A DNA stretch of 64,000 bases from Luzula sylvatica (taxonomy: Eukaryota; Streptophyta; Magnoliopsida; Poales; Juncaceae), in contig OX326958.1 of NCBI GenBank assembly GCA_946800325.1, positions 16,334,992 through 16,398,991 of the forward strand. Direction: 5' to 3'. Positions 51,337 to 61,256 of the stretch are shown here, in pieces. The notes under the pieces are model-generated. The model did no database searches, was not told where the DNA came from, and worked only from the letters and a program-made list of their open reading frames with translations. Position 1 is the first letter of the stretch. Every line of letters starts with the position of its first letter. Made by a program: the position numbers and the translations under genes.

Positions 51337-54064
51337 GAATCGAAAAACAAACTTTCTTAGTGTTTGTGAAATTTGGTGAAAAGTTATGTACTAAAAGATA
51401 CGATACAAATGATCTAAAAACACGTTATTTGAACTCCTCAAAGCGTTAAAATCTGGTTTTGAATCGAAAAACAAACTTTCTTAGTGTTTGTGAAATTTGG
51501 CGAAAAGTTATGTAGTAAAAGATACGATACTAATGATCTAGGAACACGTTATTTGAACTCCTCAAAGCGTTAAAATCTTGTTTTGAATCGAAAAACAAAC
51601 TTTCTTAGTGTTTGTGAAATTTGGTGAAAAGTTATGTACTGAAAGATACGATACAAATGATCTAAAAACACGTTATTTGAACTCCTCAAAGCGTTAAAAT
51701 CTTGTTTTGAATCGAAAAACAAACTTTCTTAGTGTTTGTGAAATTTGGTGAAACGTTATGTAGTAAAAGATACGATACAAATGATCTAGAAACACGTTAT
51801 TTGAACTCCTCAAAGCGTTAAAATCTGGTTTTGAATCGAAAAACAAACTTTCTTAGTGTTTGTGAAATTTGGTGAAAAGTTATGTACTAAAAGATACGAT
51901 ACAAATGATCTAAAAACACGTTATTTGAACTCCTCAAAGCGTTAAAATCTGGTTTTGAATAGAAAAACAAACTTTCTTAGTGTTTGTGAAATTTGGTGAA
52001 AAGTTATGTAGTAAAAGATACGATACTAATGATCTAAAAACACGTTATTTGAACTCCTCAAAGCGTTAAAATCTTGTTTTGAATCGAAAAACAAACTTTC
52101 TTAGTGTTTGTGAAATTTGGTGAAACGTTATGTAGTAAAAGATACGATACAAATGATCTAGAAACACGTTATTTGAACTCCTCAAAGCGTTAAAATCTTG
52201 TTTTGAATCGAAAAACAAACTTTCTTAGTGTTTGTGAAATTTGGTGAAAAGTTATGTACTAAAAGATACGATACAAATGATCTAAAAACACGTTATTTGA
52301 ACTCCTCAAAGCGTTAAAATCTGGTTTTGAATCGAAAAACAAACTTTCTTAGTGTTTGTGAAATTTGGCGAAAAGTTATGTACTAAAAGATACGATACAA
52401 ATGATCTAAAAACACGTTATTTGAACTCCTCAAAGCGTTAAAATCTGGTTTTGAATCGAAAAACAAACTTTCTTAGTGTTTGTGAAATTTGGCGAAAAGT
52501 TATGTAGTAAAAGATACGATACAAATGATCTAAAAACACGTTATTTGAACTCCTCAAAGCGTTAAAATCTTGTTTTGAATCGAAAAACAAACTTTCTTAG
52601 TGTTTGTGAAATTTGGTGAAAAGTTATGTAGTAAAAGATACGATACAAATGATCTAGAAACACGTTATTTGAACTCCTCAAAGCGTTAAAATCTTGTTTT
52701 GAATCGAAAAACAAACTTTCTTAGTGTTTGTGAAATTTGGTGAAAAGTTATGTACTAAAAGATACGATACAAATGATCTAGAAACACGTTATTTGAACTC
52801 CTCAAAGCGTTAAAATCTGGTTTTGAATCGAAAAACAAACTTTCTTAGTGTTTGTGAAATTTGGTGAAAAGTTATGTACTAAAAGATACGATACAAATGA
52901 TCTAAAAACACGTTATTTGAACTCCTCAAAGCGTTAAAATCTTGTTTTGAATCGAAAAACAAACTTTCTTAGTGTTTGTGAAATTTGGCGAAAAGTTATG
53001 TAGTAAAAGATACGATACAAATGATCTAGAAACACGTTATTTGAACTCCTCATAGCGTTAAAATCTTGTTTTGAATCGAAAAACAAACTTTCTTAGTGTT
53101 TGTGAAATTTGGTGAAAAGTTATGTACTCAAAGATACGATACAAATGATCTAAAAACACGTTATTTGAACACCTCAAAGCGTTAAAATCTTGTTTTGAAT
53201 CGAAAAACAAACTTTCTTAGTGTTTGTGAAATTTGGTGAAAAGTTATGTACTAAAAGATACGATACAAATGATCTAAAAACAAGTTATTTGAACTCCTCA
53301 AAGCGTTAAAATCTTGTTTTGAATCGAAAAACAAACTTTCTTAGTGTTTGTGAAATTTGGTGAAAAATTATGTACTGAAAGATACGATACAAATGATCTA
53401 AAAACACGTTATTTGAACTCCTCAAAGCGTTAAAATCTTGTTTTGAATCGAAAAACAAACTTTCTTAGTGTTTGTGAAATTTGGCGAAAAGTTGTGTAGT
53501 AAAAGATACGATACAAATGATCTAGAAACACGTTATTTGAACTCCTCAAAGCGTTAAAATCTTGTTTTGAATCGAAAAACAAACTTTCTTAGTGTTTGTG
53601 AAATTTGGTGAAAAGTTATGTACTGAAAGATACGATACAAATGATCTAAAAACACGTTATTTGAACTCCTCAAAGCGTTAAAATCTTGTTTTGAATCGAA
53701 AAACAAACTTTCTTAGTGTTTGTGAAATTTGGTGAAAAGTTATGTAGTAAAAGATACGATACAAATGATCTAGAAACACGTTATTTGAACTCCTCAAAGC
53801 GTTAAAATCTTGTTTTGAATCGAAAAACAAACTTTCTTAGTGTTTGTGAAATTTGGTGAAAAGTTATGTACTAAAAGATACGATACAAATGATCTAAAAA
53901 CACGTTATTTGAACTCCTCAAAGCGTTAAAATCTGGTTTTGAATCGAAAAACAAACTTTCTTAGTGTTTGTGAAATTTGGTGAAAAGTTATGTACTAAAA
54001 GATACGATACAAATGATCTAAAAACACGTTATTTGAACTCCTCATAGCGTTAAAATCTTGTTTT
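51337..54064 (+). repeat. Hybrid-rich segment, first copy (m415-m436)
   Basis: Twenty-two monomers recurring 80 monomers (9,920 bp) downstream. Unusual states include A5 (base 51,961, destroying TCGA), C41 with C55 (from 52,329), C41 with G55 and A81 (from 52,453), C55 with G81 (from 52,701), C57 (base 53,129) and C41 with G50 (from 53,445). These combine diagnostic bases that elsewhere belong to different types. Confidence 0.88.
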
Positions 54065-57000
54065 GAATCGAAAAACAAACTTTCTTAGTGTTTGTGAAAT
54101 TTGGTGAAAAGTTATGTAGTAAAAGATACGATACAAATGATCTAGAAACACGTTATTTGAACTCCTCATAGCGTTAAAATCTTGTTTTGAATCGAAAAAC
54201 AAACTTTCTTAGTGTTTGTGAAATTTGGTGAAAAGTTATGTACTAAAAGATACGATACAAATGATCTAAAAACTTGTTATTTGAACACCTCAAAGCGTTA
54301 AAATCTTGTTTTGAATCGAAAAACAAACTTTCTTAGTGTTTGTGAAATTTGGTGAAAAGTTATGTACTAAAAGATACGATACAAATGATCTAAAAACAAG
54401 TTATTTGAACTCCTCAAAGCGTTAAAATCTTGTTTTGAATCGAAAAACAAACTTTCTTAGTGTTTGTGAAATTTGGTGAAAAGTTATGTAGTAAAAGATA
54501 CGATACAAATGATCTAGAAACACGTTATTTGAACTCCTCATAGCGTTAAAATCTTGTTTTGAATCGAAAAACAAACTTTCTTAGTGTTTGTGAAATTTGG
54601 TGAAAAGTTATGTACTAAAAGATACGATACAAATGATCTAAAACCACGTTATTTGAACTCCTCAGAGCGTTAAAATCTTGTTTTGAATCGAAAAACAAAC
54701 TTTCTTAGTGTTTGTGAAATTTGGTGAAAAGTTATGTACTAAAAGATACTATACAAATGATCTAAAAACATGTTATTTGAACTCCTCAAAGCGTTAAAAT
54801 CTTGTTTTGAATCGAAAAACAAACTTTCTTAGTGTTTGTGAAATTTGGTGAAAAGTTATGTACTAAAAGATACGATACAAATGATCTAAAAACACGTTAT
54901 TTGAACTCCTCAAAGCGTTAAAATCTGGTTTTGAATCGAAAAACAAACTTTCTTAGTGTTTGTGAAATTTGGTGAAAAGTTATGTACTAAAAGATACGAT
55001 ACAAATGATCTAAAAACACGTTATTTGAACTCCTCAAAGCGTTAAAATCTGGTTTTGAATCGAAAAACAAACTTTCTTAGTGTTTGTGAAATTTGGCGAA
55101 AAGTTATGTAGTAAAAGATACGATACTAATGATCTAGGAACACGTTATTTGAACTCCTCAAAGCGTTAAAATCTTGTTTTGAATCGAAAAACAAACTTTC
55201 TTAGTGTTTGTGAAATTTGGTGAAAAGTTATGTACTGAAAGATACGATACAAATGATCTAAAAACACGTTATTTGAACTCCTCAAAGCGTTAAAATCTTG
55301 TTTTGAATCGAAAAACAAACTTTCTTAGTGTTTGTGAAATTTGGTGAAAAGTTATGTAGTAAAAGATACGATACAAATGATCTAGAAACACGTTATTTGA
55401 ACTCCTCAAAGCGTTAAAATCTTGTTTTGAATCGAAAAACAAACTTTCTTAGTGTTTGTGAAATTTGGTGAAAAGTTATGTACTAAAAGATACGATACAA
55501 ATGATCTAAAAACACGTTATTTGAACTCCTCAAAGCGTTAAAATCTGGTTTTGAATCGAAAAACAAACTTTCTTAGTGTTTGTGAAATTTGGTGAAAAGT
55601 TATGTACTAAAAGATACGATACAAATGATCTAAAAACACGTTATTTGAACTCCTCAAAGCGTTAAAATCTGGTTTTGAATCGAAAAACAAACTTTCTTAG
55701 TGTTTGTGAAATTTGGCGAAAAGTTATGTAGTAAAAGATACGATACTAATGATCTAGGAACACGTTATTTGAACTCCTCAAAGCGTTAAAATCTTGTTTT
55801 GAATCGAAAAACAAACTTTCTTAGTGTTTGTGAAATTTGGTGAAAAGTTATGTACTGAAAGATACGATACAAATGATCTAAAAACACGTTATTTGAACTC
55901 CTCAAAGCGTTAAAATCTTGTTTTGAATCGAAAAACAAACTTTCTTAGTGTTTGTGAAATTTGGTGAAACGTTATGTAGTAAAAGATACGATACAAATGA
56001 TCTAGAAACACGTTAGTTGAACTCCTCAAAGCGTTAAAATCTGGTTTTGAATCGAAAAACAAACTTTCTTAGTGTTTGTGAAATTTGGTGAAAAGTTATG
56101 TACTAAAAGATACGATACAAATGATCTAAAAACACGTTATTTGAACTCTTCAAAGCGTTAAAATCTGGTTTTGAATCGAAAAACAAACTTTCTTAGTGTT
56201 TGTGAAATTTGGCGAAAAGTTATGTAGTAAAAGATACGATACTAATGATCTAGGAACACGTTATTTGAACTCCTCAAAGCGTTAAAATCTTGTTTTGAAT
56301 CGAAAAACAAACTTTCTTAGTGTTTGTGAAATTTGGTGAAAAGTTATGTACTGAAAGATACGATACAAATGATCTAAAAACACGTTATTTGAACTCCTCA
56401 AAGCGTTAAAATCTTGTTTTGAATCGAAAAACAAACTTTCTTAGTGTTTGTGAAATTTGGTGAAACGTTATGTAGTAAAAGATACGATACAAATGATCTA
56501 GAAACACGTTATTTGAACTCCTCAAAGCGTTAAAATCTGGTTTTGAATCGAAAAACAAACTTTCTTAGTGTTTGTGAAATTTGGTGAAAAGTTATGTACT
56601 CAAAGATACGATACAAATGATCTAAAAACACGTTATTTGAACTCCTCAAAGCGTTAAAATCTGGTTTTGAATCGAAAAACAAACTTTCTTAGTGTTTGTG
56701 AAATTTGGCGAAAAGTTATGTAGTAAAAGATACGATACTAATGATCTAGGAACACGTTATTTGAACTCCTCAAAGCGTTAAAATCTTGTTTTGAATCGAA
56801 AAACAAACTTTCTTAGTGTTTGTGAAATTTGGTGAAAAGTTATGTACTGAAAGATACGATACAAATGATCTAAAAACACGTTATTTGAACTCCTCAAAGC
56901 GTTAAAATCTTGTTTTGAATCGAAAAACAAACTTTCTTAGTGTTTGTGAAATTTGGTGAAAAGTTATGTACTAAAAGATACGATACAAATGATCTAAAAA

Positions 57001-60000
57001 CTTGTTATTTGAACACCTCAAAGCGTTAAAATCTTGTTTTGAATCGAAAAACAAACTTTCTTAGTGTTTGTGAAATTTGGTGAAAAGTTATGTACTAAAA
57101 GATACGATACAAATGATCTAAAAACAAGTTATTTGAACTCCTCAAAGCGTTAAAATCTTGTTTTGAATCGAAAAACAAACTTTCTTAGTGTTTGTGAAAT
57201 TTGGTGAAAAGTTATGTAGTAAAAGATACGATACAAATGATCTAGAAACACGTTATTTGAACTCCTCATTGCGTTAAAATCTTGTTTTGAATCGAAAAAC
57301 AAACTTTCTTAGTGTTTGTGAAATTTGGTGAAAAGTTATGTACTAAAAGATACGATACAAATGATCTAAAAACTTGTTATTTGAACACCTCAAAGCGTTA
57401 AAATCTTGTTTTGAATCGAAAAACAAACTTTCTTAGTGTTTGTGAAATTTGGTGAAAAGTTATGTACTAAAAGATACGATACAAATGATCTAAAAACAAG
57501 TTATTTGAACTCCTCAAAGCGTTAAAATCTTGTTTTGAATCGAAAAACAAACTTTCTTAGTGTTTGTGAAATTTGGTGAAAAATTATGTACTGAAAGATA
57601 CGATACAAATGATCTAAAAACACGTTATTTGAACTCCTCAAAGCGTTAAAATCTTGTTTTGAATCGAAAAACAAACTTTCTTAGTGTTTGTGAAATTTGG
57701 TGAAAAGTTGTGTAGTAAAAGATACGATACAAATGATCTAGAAACACGTTATTTGAACTCCTCAAAGCGTTAAAATCTTGTTTTGAATCGAAAAACAAAC
57801 TTTCTTAGTGTTTGTGAAATTTGGTGAAAAGTTATGTACTGAAAGATACGATACAAATGATCTAAAAACACGTTATTTGAACTCCTCAAAGCGTTAAAAT
57901 CTTGTTTTGAATCGAAAAACAAACTTTCTTAGTGTTTGTGAAATTTGGTGAAACGTTATGTAGTAAAAGATACGATACAAATGATCTAGAAACACGTTAT
58001 TTGAACTCCTCAAAGCGTTAAAATCTTGTTTTGAATCGAAAAACAAACTTTCTTAGTGTTTGTGAAATTTGGTGAAAAGTTATGTACTAAAAGATACGAT
58101 ACAAATGATCTAAAAACACGTTATTTGAACTCCTCAAAGCGTTAAAATCTGGTTTTGAATCGAAAAACAAACTTTCTTAGTGTTTGTGAAATTTGGCTAA
58201 AAGTTATGTAGTAAAAGATACGATACTAATGATCTAGGAACACGTTATTTGAACTCCTCAAAGCGTTAAAATCTTGTTTTGAATCGAAAAACAAACTTTC
58301 TTAGTGTTTGTGAAATTTGGTGAAAAGTTATGTACTGAAAGATACGATACAAATGATCTAAAAACACGTTATTTGAACTCCTCAAAGCGTTAAAATCTTG
58401 TTTTGAATCGAAAAACAAACTTTCTTAGTGTTTGTGAAATTTGGTGAAACGTTATGTAGTAAAAGATACGATACAAATGATCTAGAAACACGTTATTTGA
58501 ACTCCTCAAAGCGTTAAAATCTGGTTTTGAATCGAAAAACAAACTTTCTTAGTGTTTGTGAAATTTGGTGAAAAGTTATGTACTAAAAGATACGATACAA
58601 ATGATCTAAAAACACGTTATTTGAACTCCTCAAAGCGTTAAAATCTGGTTTTGAATAGAAAAACAAACTTTCTTAGTGTTTGTGAAATTTGGCGAAAAGT
58701 TATGTAGTAAAAGATACGATACTAATGATCTAGGAACACGTTATTTGAACTCCTCAAAGCGTTAAAATCTTGTTTTGAATCGAAAAACAAACTTTCTTAG
58801 TGTTTGTGAAATTTGGTGAAACGTTATGTAGTAAAAGATACGATACAAATGATCTAGAAACACGTTATTTGAACTCCTCAAAGCGTTAAAATCTGGTTTT
58901 GAATCGAAAAACAAACTTTCTTAGTGTTTGTGAAATTTGGTGAAAAGTTATGTACTAAAAGATACGATACAAATGATCTAAAAACACGTTATTTGAACTC
59001 CTCAAAGCGTTAAAATCTGGTTTTGAATCGAAAAACAAACTTTCTTAGTGTTTGTGAAATTTGGCGAAAAGTTATGTAGTAAAAGATACGATACTAATGA
59101 TCTAGGAACACGTTATTTGAACTCCTCAAAGCGTTAAAATCTTGTTTTGAATCGAAAAACAAACTTTCTTAGTGTTTGTGAAATTTGGTGAAAAGTTATG
59201 TACTGAAAGATACGATACAAATGATCTAAAAACACGTTATTTGAACTCCTCAAAGCGTTAAAATCTTGTTTTGAATCGAAAAACAAACTTTCTTAGTGTT
59301 TGTGAAATTTGGTGAAAAGTTATGTAGTAAAAGATACGATACAAATGATCTAGAAACACGTTATTTGAACTCCTCATAGCGTTAAAATCTTGTTTTGAAT
59401 CGAAAAACAAACTTTCTTAGTGTTTGTGAAATTTGGTGAAAAGTTATGTACTAAAAGATACGATACAAATGATCTAAAAACTTGTTATTTGAACACCTCA
59501 AAGCGTTAAAATCTTGTTTTGAATCGAAAAACAAACTTTCTTAGTGTTTGTGAAATTTGGTGAAAAGTTATGTACTAAAAGATACGATACAAATGATCTA
59601 AAAACAAGTTATTTGAACTCCTCAAAGCGTTAAAATCTTGTTTTGAATCGAAAAACAAACTTTCTTAGTGTTTGTGAAATTTGGTGAAAAGTTATGTACT
59701 GAAAGATACGATACAAATGATCTAAAAACACGTTATTTGAACTCCTCAAAGCGTTAAAATCTTGTTTTGAATCGAAAAACAAACTTTCTTAGTGTTTGTG
59801 AAATTTGGTGAAAAGTTGTGTAGTAAAAGATACGATACAAATGATCTAGAAACACGTTATTTGAACTCCTCAAAGCGTTAAAATCTTGTTTTGAATCGAA
59901 AAACAAACTTTCTTAGTGTTTGTGAAATTTGGTGAAAAGTTATGTACTGAAAGATACGATACAAATGATCTAAAAACACGTTATTTGAACTCCTCAAAGC

Positions 60001-61256
60001 GTTAAAATCTTGTTTTGAATCGAAAAACAAACTTTCTTAGTGTTTGTGAAATTTGGTGAAAAGTTATGTACTAAAAGATACGATACAAATGATCTAAAAA
60101 CACGTTATTTGAACTCCTCAAAGCGTTAAAATCTGGTTTTGAATCGAAAAACAAACTTACTTAGTGTTTGTGAAATTTGGTGAAAAGTTATGTACTAAAA
60201 GATACGATACAAATGATCTAAAAACACGTTATTTGAACTCCTCAAAGCGTTAAAATCTGGTTTTGAATCGAAAAACAAACTTTCTTAGTGTTTGTGAAAT
60301 TTGGCGAAAAGTTATGTAGTAAAAGATACGATACTAATGATCTAGGAACACGTTATTTGAACTCCTCAAAGCGTTAAAATCTTGTTTTGAATCGAAAAAC
60401 AAACTTTCTTAGTGTTTGTGAAATTTGGTGAAAAGTTATGTACTAAAAGATACGATACAAATGATCTAAAAACACGTTATTTGAACTCCTCAAAGCGTTA
60501 AAATCTGGTTTTGAATCGAAAAACAAACTTTCTTAGTGTTTGTGAAATTTGGTGAAACGTTATGTAGTAAAAGATACGATACAAATGATCTAGAAACACG
60601 TTATTTGAACTCCTCAAAGCGTTAAAATCTGGTTTTGAATCGAAAAACAAACTTTCTTAGTGTTTGTGAAATTTGGTGAAAAGTTATGTACTAAAAGATA
60701 CGATACAAATGATCTAAAAACACGTTATTTGAACTCCTCAAAGCGTTAAAATCTGGTTTTGAATCGAAAAACAAACTTTCTTAGTGTTTGTGAAATTTGG
60801 CGAAAAGTTATGTAGTAAAAGATACGATACTAATGATCTAGGAACACGTTATTTGAACTCCTCAAAGCGTTAAAATCTTGTTTTGAATCGAAAAACAAAC
60901 TTTCTTAGTGTTTGTGAAATTTGGTGAAAAGTTATGTACTGAAAGATACGATACAAATGATCTAAAAACACGTTATTTGAACTCCTCAAAGCGTTAAAAT
61001 CTTGTTTTGAATCGAAAAACAAACTTTCTTAGTGTTTGTGAAATTTGGTGAAAAGTTATGTAGTAAAAGATACGATACAAATGATCTAGAAACACGTTAT
61101 TTGAACTCCTCAAAGCGTTAAAATCTTGTTTTGAATCGAAAAACAAACTTTCTTAGTGTTTGTGAAATTTGGTGAAAAGTTATGTACTAAAAGATACGAT
61201 ACAAATGATCTAAAAACACGTTATTTGAACTCCTCAAAGCGTTAAAATCTGGTTTT
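54065..61256 (+). repeat. Mosaic satellite region between the two hybrid-rich copies (m437-m494)
   Basis: Fifty-eight monomers of the standard types with no insertion. The opening string E-F-G-E-I-J-D-D-A-B-e resembles 7,441-8,804, and its I monomer has the G105 state seen at 1,861-1,984, so it looks like a mosaic of older blocks. Scattered private changes include G at position 92 in the C monomer starting 55,925, a T in CTCTTC near 56,149, C57 at 56,601, GGCTAAAAG in the A monomer at 58,145, A5 at 58,657, and ACTTACTTAG in the monomer starting 60,141. Confidence 0.85.
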
